57,301 nt of DNA from a bacterium (GCA_021778415.1 JAJYCL010000019.1:1-57301), one strand, 5' to 3'. Counted from the stretch's first letter, positions 16,607-25,424 are shown. The notes: a model not told the origin generated them from the letters alone. Made by a program: numbers and translations.

Positions 16607-17095
16607 AGCTTCCCAGAATTATTCATACACGACATGCACGCCTCAATCACGGTCAGCGTTTTTGTTCCAGAGCCTACGGCTCGCTTTAGGTAATTAAAAT
16701 CCCGCTGGTCAAGATTGCCCCAATATTGATTCATGATATTCGCTTTCCATTGGCTCACGAATTTTGCTCCGCCATACGCATCGGGAAGCCCGATATCATG
16801 ACCCGCTTCATGTAGGTCGCCCCATTTATTATATGCGTCACTTGTGCCTATTGTCCAATGATTTGTTCCATTGCTATTTCCAGACGGAGCGTCGCCGTCG
16901 ACTATTCTAACGGTATTTATAATTTTTGGCGGCTTTTCCCGCTTTGCTCGTTGTGTCTCCTACAAAATGTACATCGACCTGTATGTGGATTTTTTTCCCG
17001 GAAACAGTTACCTTAGATGTGTACCCGCTCGGGTCGCTGTATGAGACCGGGTTATTGTTGTTGTACATGTAGCTTTTAGCGTAGAGATTGCCGTG
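16603..17095 (-). pseudogene. Rhs tip with metzincin-like metallopeptidase motif, one-base frameshift
   Basis: The fragment opens inside the Rhs junction (SYMYNNNNPVSYSDPSGY) and continues VTVSGKKIHIQVDVHFVGDT. At a run of five A (16923-16927, minus sense) the frame shifts by one base and goes on KIINTVRIVDGD...DLHEAGHDIGLPDAYGG...ANIMNQYWG to the stop. HEAGHDIGLPD fits HExxHxxGxxD, the long zinc motif of metzincins and related proteases, and NIMN could be the Met-turn. The upstream core has been lost at about 17.1 kb. The single homopolymer indel may be real decay or a sequencing error; repaired, the tip would be about 155 residues. Confidence 0.7.
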
Positions 17096-17144
17096 CTACA
17101 ACCGGCGAGGAGCGTGTCGAGACTCGCGGCAATGAGTCTCGACA

Positions 17145-17968
17145 TTACATCCCTCTATTGCCTGGGCTGACCCAGCGCTGGTGGACCGGATCCCAGCGAT
17201 AATCCGGATCGACGGTGTTACGCAGTACAGGGTCAAGCATGGTCGCGACAATTTTGTGCGCATCCATGTAATCACCCGGAACGGCAATGCCCTCAGCAAT
17301 GGCTGGGTATGAGCGTTCCCAATGTGCTGGTGGCGGCGGAAAACTGCTGGGCAACGCCTCATTTCGGTTCGCAAACACATGTTCCAGCGCAAGGGCGAGA
17401 TCGACCAAGTCCTTCGCGCGCGAACTCACCCTACCGTTTGGGTGAATGCGAACGTATGCGTGGACCTTATCGCCGATATGGCGCGGCAATGGCACGGCCA
17501 AGAGCTCAACGGGCTTAATCCCTGCGAACTCGAGAAGGGGCCGCCCTACAACAACGTTTTCCTTCCGATAACGGCTACGATGCTGAAGCGGTACGCTGGC
17601 ACGTCTTCGATAATCAGGGCATCGGGAGTCTTCGTTATCGCAAACGAAAAATAATCTTGTAGGTCCGCGGCGGCCGCGTTGGTGATGAGATCCCTCGTCC
17701 CTTCCATGTTCATCGCGATGCGCGTTTCAATATCGATGTCTTTCGTACGTCGTGCTTCCGCCCGCGAGAATCTCAGGTCTAATGCGACCCCGCCCTTCAA
17801 GAGGAAACCCTCCGGCGAAACATGCTTCAATCGGGCGAGAAATCGATCGTAGGCGACCTCGCGCCGGAGACGCTTGACGTCAATAGCTTCATCCCTAGAG
17901 ACTATTCCAAGGCGTTGAATGAGGGCTACTTCAAAGTCGCTCGGCGTCTTGTACGTTTTGACGTCCAC
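17145..17968 (-). pseudogene. abiEii: AbiEii-type nucleotidyltransferase toxin, broken
   Basis: The first 140 codons (GTG start directly after the antitoxin stop) carry the AbiEii/DUF1814 nucleotidyltransferase signature: LLKGGVALDLRF and RRTKDIDIE, the GG and DxD metal-binding motifs. The frame stops at 17546. Another frame resumes LLEFAGIKPVELLAV...KVHAYVRIHPNG..RAKDLVDLALAL, the typical second half, and ends at 17145. Comparison with the family suggests that a stretch around the FxxDV segment is missing at the join, so this looks like a deletion with frame loss, not a mere base error. The toxin is probably inactive. Confidence 0.75.
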
Positions 17969-18583
17969 CTATACGTACGCCTTATAGTCGTCGACGACAG
18001 AAAGCGCGCGGTCAATCATCTCGAGAACGCCGCGGCCGCGCGCACGCGCTTCAGCCCGTAGTTCGCTCTCGGTCGTCATTCCACGGCCAAGTGCTTGAGC
18101 AACAGCCATTTCGGTCTGCTCACCGAGATACGCGCAATCCACGATCGTGCGCGCCGGCGTCGTTGTCGGAACGCCGTTCACGCTTACAACCTTCGGGCGC
18201 TTCGTCATTGTATGCAGCTTAAAGCGCGCGCTCTTCTTACGACCGCGATGCTCACGCGGAACGGTAAACTCATACACGCGCGGATCGACGTCGGAAAGAT
18301 CGTGAAGCGCGAGCGCTGTTTGATGCGACGCGATTGCGTCCTCACCAACCTTGCGCCATGCCGCAACGTAGTGGTCCTCATAGCGATCAGAGATGACCTG
18401 ATAAACGCCTCGGTCAAAGCGCGCGATGCGCATGGTCCCATCCGGATCGCCTGCCATCTTCGCGAGCGTCTTGCGGGAGATCCCGAGGCGCTCAGCATCG
18501 GCCACGGTAAAGGTATGCCCGCGGCGCCCCCGTGCGAGGGCGATCAGTGGACGAAGTCTCTCGCGAGTGCCCTTGCTAACCAT
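17969..18583 (-). CDS. abiEi: AbiEi-type antitoxin/repressor
   Basis: The 204-residue product has an N-terminal winged helix (TFTVADAERLGISRKTLAKM, then an R-G-V-Y-Q-V wing) and a C-terminal AbiEi domain (VPTTTPARTIVDCA and a helical end). This family is the antitoxin of type IV AbiE systems and represses its own operon. I chose the ATG at 18583, which lies about two bases from the predicted transcription start, so the mRNA would be nearly leaderless. The toxin partner immediately downstream is broken, leaving the antitoxin as an orphan. Confidence 0.8.
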   Translation of the reverse strand: MVSKGTRERLRPLIALARGRRGHTFTVADAERLGISRKTLAKMAGDPDGTMRIARFDRGVYQVISDRYEDHYVAAWRKVGEDAIASHQTALALHDLSDVDPRVYEFTVPREHRGRKKSARFKLHTMTKRPKVVSVNGVPTTTPARTIVDCAYLGEQTEMAVAQALGRGMTTESELRAEARARGRGVLEMIDRALSVVDDYKAYV

Positions 18584-18591
18584 CGTTTTTA

Positions 18592-18632
18592 AGTATACAA
18601 CGGGTACAAACCTATGACAACCCACATGTCAT
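18592..18632 (-). promoter_or_regulatory. abiE promoter with overlapping palindromic operator
   Basis: On the minus strand TTGTCA (18615-18620) and TATACT (18592-18597) are spaced 17 bases, a near-consensus sigma70 promoter. A perfect inverted repeat ATGACA-N7-TGTCAT (18614-18632) covers the -35 box and is a plausible AbiEi binding site for autorepression. Confidence 0.65.
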
Positions 18633-18715
18633 ACCTTTGTCTCCACGGATGGCACTTATCTACAAACCGGGTGAAGGTCACGGATGTGGCCGTCACGATG
18701 ACGGCGTGTGCCAGA

Positions 18716-20215
18716 TTAGGTTCCGATTTTTGCGGGCACCTTTGCGAGGTGTAAGACTTCGGCGACGTGATCGCGGACGCGGCTACAAAGGGCTGCATCG
18801 TCGGCGAGGGATCGGCCGTACGACGGAATCATCGTGGTGAGTTTTTCACTCCACTGCGGCAATTCGCTCGCGTACAAGCGCTTGAAGATATCGAGCATAA
18901 CGGCAACGGCTACGGATGCGCCCGGTGATGCACCGAGCACGGCGGCAAGCGAACCATCGGCGGCGGAAACCACTTCCGTGCCGAATTGCAATTTACCGCC
19001 GGCCTTCTCGTCGGGCATAATCACTTGCACACGTTGGCCGGCAACAATGAAGTTCCAATCCTTTGGATCGGCATCCGGGAAATACTCGCGCAACGAAGCG
19101 TATTTGCTCTCTTTGGATTCGAGCACCTGACCGACGAGGTATTTGGTAAGATCGAAATTATCACGACCGACGGCAAGCAGCGGCCCGATATTATCGCTCT
19201 TGATCGAACCGAAGAGATCGCCGAGCGAACCGTGCTTGAGAAATTTCGTTGAAAATCCCGCATACGGCCCGAAGAGCAACGAGCGCTTGCCATCGACGAA
19301 GCGCGAATCCAAATGCGGAACCGACATCGGCGGCGCACCAACGGAGGCTTTGCCATACACTTTTGCATGGTGACGATCGACGATCGCTTGATTTTCGCAA
19401 CGTAAAAAGATACCGCTGACGGGGAAACCGCCGAAGCCCTTGCCTTCCGGAATGCCCGATTGCTGCAAGAGTTTTAAGGCGCCGCCGCCGGCACCGAGAA
19501 ACACCGTCTTGGCTGCGAGTGTCCGCGTTGCACCGCTGGTCAGATCTTTCACGCTGACGTTCCACGTGCCGTCGGCGTTCTTTGTGAGATTTGAAACGTG
19601 GTGCGAATAGGAAATGGTGACATCGTTCTGTTTTTGCAGTTGCGCCAGCAATTGGCGCGTTACGGCGCCGTAATCGACATCCGTTCCGGTGAGCATGCGC
19701 GTCGCGGCGATTTTTTGCGCGGGATCGCGGCCTTCCATGATGAGCGGCATCCACTCCGAAAGCACGGCGTGATCTTCGCTGTATTCCATGCCGGCAAAGC
19801 AATGGTGCGCGCTCATCGCGTCAAAGCGCTTGCGTAGGAACGCGACATTCTCTTCGCCCCAGACGAAGCTGATGTGCGGAACATCGTGGATGAACGTGTC
19901 GGGTGCATCCATGGCACCTTTGCCGACCATATACGCCCAGAACTGTCGCGAGAGATCGTACTGCGTGTTCACAACGAGCGCGCGAGAGATGCCGACGCTA
20001 CCGTCGGCATTCTGCGGCGTGTAGTTTAATTCGCACAGCGCGGCATGCCCGGTACCGGCATTGTTCCACGCATTGGAACTCTCTTCTGCCGGAGATCCCA
20101 ATTGCTCGAAAATCTCAATCGACATTTCCGGACGAAGTTCTTTGATCATCGCGGCGAGCGTTGCGCTCATAATGCCGCCGCCGACGAGGACGAGATCGCA
20201 TGATTTCATGGCCAT
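18716..20215 (-). CDS. mqo: malate:quinone oxidoreductase
   Basis: The 499-residue FAD flavoprotein oxidises malate to oxaloacetate and passes electrons to the quinone pool, a membrane-peripheral TCA-cycle step. The N-terminal dinucleotide fold (LVLVGGGIMSATLAAMIKEL), SSNAWNNAGTGHAALCELNY, TDVDYGAVTRQL and a C-terminal ASPGASVA stretch are characteristic, and the length is normal for Mqo. It is transcribed alone or at the end of the minus-strand run from the thiolase. With cydAB in the same window it fits a flexible quinone-based respiratory chain. Confidence 0.95.
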   Translation of the reverse strand: MAMKSCDLVLVGGGIMSATLAAMIKELRPEMSIEIFEQLGSPAEESSNAWNNAGTGHAALCELNYTPQNADGSVGISRALVVNTQYDLSRQFWAYMVGKGAMDAPDTFIHDVPHISFVWGEENVAFLRKRFDAMSAHHCFAGMEYSEDHAVLSEWMPLIMEGRDPAQKIAATRMLTGTDVDYGAVTRQLLAQLQKQNDVTISYSHHVSNLTKNADGTWNVSVKDLTSGATRTLAAKTVFLGAGGGALKLLQQSGIPEGKGFGGFPVSGIFLRCENQAIVDRHHAKVYGKASVGAPPMSVPHLDSRFVDGKRSLLFGPYAGFSTKFLKHGSLGDLFGSIKSDNIGPLLAVGRDNFDLTKYLVGQVLESKESKYASLREYFPDADPKDWNFIVAGQRVQVIMPDEKAGGKLQFGTEVVSAADGSLAAVLGASPGASVAVAVMLDIFKRLYASELPQWSEKLTTMIPSYGRSLADDAALCSRVRDHVAEVLHLAKVPAKIGT

Positions 20216-20299
20216 AACCTCTCGATAATGAAGCCTGGGCGGCCGGGCCGATACGCCTTCTTCGACAGGCTCGCGTGCGACTTTTCCGGCAAACCGATT

Positions 20300-21073
20300 T
20301 TAATTTCCTTGATCGACGGAATGATAGACGACCAGCGAGTGTTCGAAGGACTCTGCGCTCAATGCCATCGGCCCGGAAAATGGCGTATTGAGCAAAAACG
20401 TCATGAAGAGCAACGTGCCGATCAATGCGGCCATCAGGCCCGATCCCAGCACATGCGGCCACGTCTGCTCCATATAGAGCAGGAACGTCATGCCGACGAC
20501 GATGATGCCTCCGATGAGGAGCCCGAGCCACAAGATGGGCGACAAATGCTCGTTGGCTTGCAGCGTGCGTCGATTGCGGTCATCGGCAACGTTGTTGAGC
20601 GTTTGCAGAAATGCGACGCTGATCGATGAGGAGGCAACGGCCGGTTTCATCGTGGAAAAGGCGCGGTACATATCGCCGAGCGCCTTGCGAGCGAGCGGGC
20701 TTGCGCCGCCGGTCTGCGCCTGAATCGGCCATTCCTTGCTCACGACATCTTCCGTATACTCGCGAATGAGTGTGCGAAGCGACTGTTGTTCAGTAGCGGG
20801 CATACCGTTGGTTTGCCGGTAGAGCGTCGTCAACGTCGATGCTTCTTCTGCTGCGTTATCTTTTGCGGCACCGTAATTTTCCCAGACGGCGATCACGAGA
20901 AAACCGAGGAGCACGGCGTAGAGCGTACCGGCGGTGAGGAACAACGGAACGAGAACATCGTTGTGACCTTTCCCGACATGCCCGTGCATCGAGCGGCGCA
21001 CGAAGACAACGCCAAGTGCGGCGAACAAAACGCTCGTTCCGATAATGAGAATCGCAATGCCTAAGGCAGTCAT
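20300..21073 (-). CDS. DUF4239-type membrane protein
   Basis: The 257-residue protein has two N-terminal membrane spans (about 3-25 and 45-66), a long soluble loop (AEEASTLTTLYRQTNGMP...EYTEDVVSKEWP) and two C-terminal spans followed by NTPFSG. This layout matches DUF4239 proteins, which are bestrophin-like and of unknown function. A second copy lies at 39272-40087. It is 84 bases upstream of mqo on the same strand. Confidence 0.75.
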   Translation of the reverse strand: MTALGIAILIIGTSVLFAALGVVFVRRSMHGHVGKGHNDVLVPLFLTAGTLYAVLLGFLVIAVWENYGAAKDNAAEEASTLTTLYRQTNGMPATEQQSLRTLIREYTEDVVSKEWPIQAQTGGASPLARKALGDMYRAFSTMKPAVASSSISVAFLQTLNNVADDRNRRTLQANEHLSPILWLGLLIGGIIVVGMTFLLYMEQTWPHVLGSGLMAALIGTLLFMTFLLNTPFSGPMALSAESFEHSLVVYHSVDQGN

Positions 21074-21106
21074 AGGTCCTATTTCTTTTTTTTTGTTACG
21101 GGGTGA

Positions 21107-21589
21107 TTATTTTTTAAGAGTGGCTTCGGCGTTGCTCATGGCAAGCTGGATGGTCGGATTCAAGCCCGACCACGTTGCCCGAATCATGCCTTTGGGATCC
21201 ACGACGATCATCGTCGGAAATCCCTGGACGGCAAAAAATCCGCGCGAAAGCGCTTGCGGATCAAGCGCGGCGTTGGGGAGATGATAGCGGCGTGCAAAAT
21301 CGGCGACGACGACGCGATCTTCGCCGACATCAATCGGGATAACATCGACTTCGGGATGCAAGCGTGCATACGTTTGCACCAGCGGCGTTTCAATCTTACA
21401 CGGTTCGCACCACGACGCATAGAAATCCAAAAAAATGACGCGACCGCGATGCGCCCACAGCGCATACGGTGGGCCATGCAACATCGTCCAGGTGACGCGC
21501 GGTGCGGGAAAGGCCTTGGCCGGAGAAAGATCGCGCGGAGCGATCACGAGTTTATAGATGACACCGAGAATGGCAAGGAGGGCAAGCAC
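21107..21589 (-). CDS. TlpA/ResA-like thioredoxin-fold protein, membrane-anchored
   Basis: An N-terminal membrane anchor (LALLAILGVIYKLVIA) is followed by a redoxin domain with DFYASWCEPCKIETP (CxxC active site) and the cis-Pro region GFPTMIVVD. It probably reduces exported disulfides, for example in c-type cytochrome maturation. The frame stays open far upstream across the end of the thiolase gene; I place the start at the GTG at 21589, inside the intergenic space, which gives 160 residues. Confidence 0.75.
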   Translation of the reverse strand: MLALLAILGVIYKLVIAPRDLSPAKAFPAPRVTWTMLHGPPYALWAHRGRVIFLDFYASWCEPCKIETPLVQTYARLHPEVDVIPIDVGEDRVVVADFARRYHLPNAALDPQALSRGFFAVQGFPTMIVVDPKGMIRATWSGLNPTIQLAMSNAEATLKK

Positions 21590-21635
21590 ATCGAGTGCTC
21601 GCCCCCAGGACCAAAACGGCTTCTTTTCCGCGCTG

Positions 21636-22844
21636 TTAGTCGACGGCGAAGACGGCAGCGATGCCCTGTCCTCCACCGATGCAGGCCGACGCAACGCCGT
21701 AGCCGCCGCCACGCGCCTGCAAATCGCGAATCGCAGTGAGCGCGATGCGCGCGCCCGATGCACCGAGCGGATGGCCGAGCGCAATTGCGCCGCCATGGCG
21801 ATTCAAGCGCGCATCATCACCGGCGATCCCCATCTCGGCCATACACGCCAAGACTTGCGGAGCGAAGGCTTCGTTGATTTCAAGCGATGTCACATCGCTC
21901 ATCACCATATTTGCCCGCGCGAGTGCCTGCGGAATGGCATATGCCGGGCCGATGCCCATGATGTCCGGCGCGACGCCAACGGCGCCGCCGCTGAGCAAAC
22001 GCGCCATCCACTTGACGCCATCCGCTTTGGCTTGCTTCACAGTGGTAATGACGAGCGCCGCCGCACCATCGGTAATGCCGCTCGCATTTGCGGGCGTCAC
22101 GACGCCATCTTTGACGAAACGCGCGGGCATTTTGCCCAGACGTTCCATCGTCAGGCCGGAACGCGGCCCTTCATCGCGATCGATCGTTTGCGTGGTGCCT
22201 TTCGGGCCTGGAACCGTGACTCCGACGATCTCGTCGGCAAAATACCCATCGCCTTGCGAAGCGATGGCGCGCTCTTGGCTGGCAAGGGCGAAGGCATCGC
22301 ACGCTTCGCGCGCTATCGAATATTTTTTCGCGAGATTTTCGGCGGTAATCGCCATCGGCGTGCCGGTGTACGAATCGGTCAGCGCCGTCCACAGTGAATC
22401 TTCAAACGGAATATTTGCTCCGAATGAAAAGCCCTGACGCGCACCACGCACGACATGCGGAGCTTGCGACATCGACTCTGCGCCGCCGACGAGTGCATAC
22501 GTTGTTTCGCCTAAACGCAGCGATTGCGCGGCGGTGAGCAATGCTTGCAAACCGCTGCCGCACAAGCGATTCAGCGTGAGCGCCGGAACTTCGATGCGCA
22601 ATCCGGTGCGTAGGCCGATATGACGAGCGAGATAAATGGCATCGGCACTCGTTTGCATCACGTTGCCGAACACAACATCATCGAATCGCTCTTTGGGGAT
22701 CCCGCTGCGCGCAATGGCAGCGTCGGCGGCGGCAACGCCTAAATCGGTTGCCGTGAGGGCGGCGAGTTGGCCGCCAAAGTTGCCGAACGGCGTGCGGGCG
22801 CCCGCAACGACGACGACATCGGAATCTTGAATGGGTGTTTTCAT
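21636..22844 (-). CDS. acetyl-CoA acetyltransferase (thiolase)
   Basis: About 402 residues with the thiolase landmarks: LNRLCGSGLQALLTAAQ (nucleophilic Cys), NEAFAPQVLA, NRHGGAIALGHPLGASGARI (catalytic His) and a C-terminal ASACIGGGQGIA (second Cys). It joins or splits acetyl-CoA units in fatty acid or acetoacetyl-CoA metabolism; the exact chain-length preference cannot be read here. The start is the ATG behind GGGGG; a GTG nine bases upstream is an alternative. Confidence 0.92.
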   Translation of the reverse strand: MKTPIQDSDVVVVAGARTPFGNFGGQLAALTATDLGVAAADAAIARSGIPKERFDDVVFGNVMQTSADAIYLARHIGLRTGLRIEVPALTLNRLCGSGLQALLTAAQSLRLGETTYALVGGAESMSQAPHVVRGARQGFSFGANIPFEDSLWTALTDSYTGTPMAITAENLAKKYSIAREACDAFALASQERAIASQGDGYFADEIVGVTVPGPKGTTQTIDRDEGPRSGLTMERLGKMPARFVKDGVVTPANASGITDGAAALVITTVKQAKADGVKWMARLLSGGAVGVAPDIMGIGPAYAIPQALARANMVMSDVTSLEINEAFAPQVLACMAEMGIAGDDARLNRHGGAIALGHPLGASGARIALTAIRDLQARGGGYGVASACIGGGQGIAAVFAVD

Positions 22845-22969
22845 GTCCCCCACACTTTCCCCGGCCTGCTTGCGGCCTCCCGGCAGGCGCTTGGAGCCTC
22901 TTTACCTAATTGGCGCGGGTCATGCCACCACAACACCGTCAAGCCGCCATCACGCTCGATGCCAGGTCA

Positions 22970-23872
22970 ATGTCACCTGCGACCAAGACCGAGCAGATTG
23001 TCGATGCTTTCGATAAGCTCACTATGGGCGCGGTCCTCGAGATCGTCGCCGAGAACGACCCGCGCTCGCTCCGCAACGAGATGGCGCAGCTCCGTCCCGG
23101 AAAATTCTCGTGGGACTCCCGGAATCTCGGGAGCAACCGCTGGACGATTCGCCTTGAGCGCATCGATGAGAATGCCGATGGCGAGCTTTTCTTGCAGCAC
23201 GTGCCATCTTTCTCTCCCGGAAAAGCTTCGACGCTCAAGGATCTCTCAACGCAGATGTCCGAGCGCTCGTTCAAAGCCGGCGAGACGATCTTCGACGAAG
23301 GCGAAATGTGGCCGTACTTGGGCATCGTTCGCTCGGGTAAAGTGATCTATACCCTGCTTTCGCCGGACGGCAAGACCCACACGCTGGGTGAACGCCTGAC
23401 GCACGATACGCTCAACGAATCCGGATGCTTCGATTCCGGCGGCGCAACGACGCGCGCTGAAGCCCTCACCGATGCCGTGGTGGTGACGCTCCCCAGCGAA
23501 GCGATCATGCACGCCTGCCGCAACGATGCGGAACTGGCCGTCGGCTTCCTCATCGCCTCCTCGCAGGCGCGTCGCCGTTCGATCGATACCATTGCCGATT
23601 TGGCCTTCGCTCACGTGCTCCAGCGCGTCGCGAAGTTCTTGCTCGGATACGCGCGTACGTCCGTGGGGATGACTCGCGGACTTCCCGGCGTCGAAAATCT
23701 CTCGCAGGCGCAGATTGCCGCAGCTGCCGGAACCGTCCGCGATATGGCGGCCCGTGCGCTGCTTCTCCTCAAGAACGCCGGCGCCGTCGATCTCGACCGC
23801 GGCCGCGTCAAAGCCATCGATCGCGCCCGTCTGGAAGCCTTCGCCTCCAACGTCCAAGCGCCACCAGTCTAA
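22970..23872 (+). CDS. DUF2249-Crp/Fnr fusion regulator
   Basis: The 300-residue product joins an N-terminal DUF2249-like domain (ILDV-type ... IVAENDPRSLRNEMAQLRPGKFSW) to a cyclic-nucleotide-binding-type beta roll (FKAGETIFDEGEMWPYLGIV..GKV) and a C-terminal winged helix with LSQAQIAAAAGTVRDMAARAL. Crp/Fnr proteins are global transcription regulators. No Fnr-type Cys cluster is visible, so oxygen sensing by iron-sulfur is not supported. Starts at 22910 (TTG) and 22922 (ATG) are also possible. The gene is divergent from the thiolase and is followed by a strong terminator. Confidence 0.82.
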   Translation: MSPATKTEQIVDAFDKLTMGAVLEIVAENDPRSLRNEMAQLRPGKFSWDSRNLGSNRWTIRLERIDENADGELFLQHVPSFSPGKASTLKDLSTQMSERSFKAGETIFDEGEMWPYLGIVRSGKVIYTLLSPDGKTHTLGERLTHDTLNESGCFDSGGATTRAEALTDAVVVTLPSEAIMHACRNDAELAVGFLIASSQARRRSIDTIADLAFAHVLQRVAKFLLGYARTSVGMTRGLPGVENLSQAQIAAAAGTVRDMAARALLLLKNAGAVDLDRGRVKAIDRARLEAFASNVQAPPV

Positions 23873-23897
23873 CCGGCGTCGCCGGCGTCACAATGAA

Positions 23898-23932
23898 AAA
23901 CACGGGAGCCGCAAGGCTCCCGTGTTTTTTTT
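23898..23932 (+). terminator. intrinsic terminator after the Crp-family gene
   Basis: A perfect 11-bp stem (ACACGGGAGCC with GGCTCCCGTGT) around a GCAA loop is followed by eight T. The A run on the 5' side makes it usable in both directions, which fits the convergent gene on the other strand. Confidence 0.93.
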
Positions 23933-23938
23933 GTGGCG

Positions 23939-24361
23939 CCCTTCGAGACGCACGCTTCGCGTGCTCCTCAGGGTGACGGGGGCCCTTCGAGACGCGCACT
24001 TTGTGCGCTCCTCAGGGTGACGGTGTTCTGTCATGCTGAGGAGCGATGCGGAGCATCGCGTCTCGCCCTTCGAGACGCGCACTTTGTGCGCTCCTCAGGG
24101 TGACGGGGGGCCCTTCGAGACGCGCACTTTGTGCGCTCCTCAGGGTGACGGGGGCGTGCTCCTCATAGTGACGGTGTTCTGTCATGCTGAGGAGCGATGC
24201 GGAGCATCGCGTCTCGCCCTTCGAGACGCGCACTTTGTGCGCTCCTCAGGGTGACGGGGGGCCCTTCGAGACGCGCCCTTTGGGCGCTCCTCACGGTGAC
24301 GGGGGGGCGCTCCTCAGGGGCCCTTCGAGACGCGTGCTTCGCACGCTCCTCAGGGTGACAG
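23939..24361. repeat. REP-like palindromic repeat cluster 1
   Basis: About eight copies of a 40-base element lie head to tail, some inverted. Constant flanks are CTTCGAGACG on one side and CTCCTCAGGGTGAC on the other, and a short variable hairpin lies between them. Stems here include GCGCAC/GTGCGC, GCACGC/GCGTGC and GCGCCC/GGGCGC, so both arms change together. The cluster fills the gap between convergent genes. Reading frames through it are artefacts. Confidence 0.95.
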
Positions 24362-24925
24362 CTAGACTTTTTCTAGTTCGGCGGTTTGGGCGGATTGGTG
24401 ATCGAAGGCGGCGCGTTTGGCTTGGGCGGCGGCTTCGGCGAGGGCCTGGCCCTTTGCCGGTTGGCCTTTGGCGGCGGCGCGGGTTTGCTGGCCGGCGAGG
24501 GCTTCGCTGCCTTTTCGCACCGACGCGATGGCGCTTCCGAGGCGCGCTTCCATTTCACCGAGCACATTGGCGGCGTAGGCATCGGCGCCGGCGCGAATCT
24601 TGGCGGCGCGTTCTTCTGCCTCACGCAAGACAACTTCGGCCGTGGTGCGAGCGCGCACAATAATCTCATGGTCGTCGAGCAATTCTTCGTGCTTGCTGGA
24701 CGCTTCGGCAACAATAGCCTCGGCTTTTTCTTGCGCGGCGCGGATGACGCGATCCTGATCGCGCGCAATCGATTTTGCCAGCGTTACTTCCTCGGGCATC
24801 GTCGAGCGGACTTTCTCGACAAACTCCAAGAGCTTCTCTTCGGAGAGGATGCGGTAGCCAGCCGGCAACCACGTGCCTTCGTGAATATACGATTCAAGCT
24901 TCTCGAGGACGCGAACAACCGACAT
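24362..24925 (-). CDS. coiled-coil protein (DivIVA/ATP-synthase-b-like)
   Basis: The 187-residue product begins MSVVRVLEKLESYIHEGTWL after GGAGG (seven bases upstream). It continues as a long coiled coil (AIARDQDRVIRAAQEKAEAIVAEAS style, Ala/Glu/Arg rich) and ends in an Ala/Lys/Gln-rich tail. Proteins with this N-terminus are common next to coaD and rsmD in several phyla and have no settled function; a scaffolding or division-linked role is often assumed. It runs 14 bases downstream of coaD in the same direction. Confidence 0.7.
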   Translation of the reverse strand: MSVVRVLEKLESYIHEGTWLPAGYRILSEEKLLEFVEKVRSTMPEEVTLAKSIARDQDRVIRAAQEKAEAIVAEASSKHEELLDDHEIIVRARTTAEVVLREAEERAAKIRAGADAYAANVLGEMEARLGSAIASVRKGSEALAGQQTRAAAKGQPAKGQALAEAAAQAKRAAFDHQSAQTAELEKV

Positions 24926-24938
24926 ACGTTGACCTCCG

Positions 24939-25421
24939 TTAGCGCGCTGTGCGCTTAGCATCCATGACCCGCAAAACGGGACTGGGAACGAGTGTAGAGA
25001 CTTCGCCACCGAGAAAAAAGACCTCTTTCACCAGCGATGAACTGACGAAAGAATATCCCGGATCGGACATCAGGAAAAACGTATCCACATCGGAGAGCGA
25101 CCGGTTCATCATCGCCAGCGACATCTCGGTTTCAAAATCGGACACGACGCGCAGGCCCTTGACGATGACATCGGCGTCGCTGCGTTTGACATATTCTGCG
25201 AGCAAGCCGCGAAAATGTTCGACGCGAACGTTGGGCAGATGTGCAACGCAGTCGCGGAGCATCGCTTCGCGTTCTTCCAGCGAAAACATCGGATTGTGCT
25301 TTTGCGGATTGACGACGACAGCAACGATCAGTTGATCGAAGCAACGCGCCGCGCGAGCAACGACATCGAGATGCCCGTTGGTGGGCGGATCGAAGGATCC
25401 GGGATAAATTGCGCGCGTCAT
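24939..25421 (-). CDS. coaD: phosphopantetheine adenylyltransferase
   Basis: The 160-residue nucleotidyltransferase transfers AMP to 4'-phosphopantetheine, the penultimate step of coenzyme A synthesis. The diagnostic YPGSFDPPTNGHLDVVARA (T/HxGH motif), KGLRVVSDFETE and the ISSS-like YSFVSSSLVKEV motif are all present, and the length is exactly typical. It is preceded by rsmD with a 3-base gap, the widespread rsmD-coaD pair. Confidence 0.97.
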   Translation of the reverse strand: MTRAIYPGSFDPPTNGHLDVVARAARCFDQLIVAVVVNPQKHNPMFSLEEREAMLRDCVAHLPNVRVEHFRGLLAEYVKRSDADVIVKGLRVVSDFETEMSLAMMNRSLSDVDTFFLMSDPGYSFVSSSLVKEVFFLGGEVSTLVPSPVLRVMDAKRTAR

Positions 25422-25424
25422 GCG

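Noticed and set aside
16923-16927. Programmed frameshift in the metzincin-like tip
   Set aside because: The A5 run lacks a stimulatory structure I can see and the required shift is +1; neighbouring cassettes also carry random indels, so decay or read error is simpler.
23941-24360. Arg/Cys-rich ORFs in the repeat clusters
   Set aside because: They are translations of palindromic repeats, recur in all clusters, and have no ribosome-binding sites.
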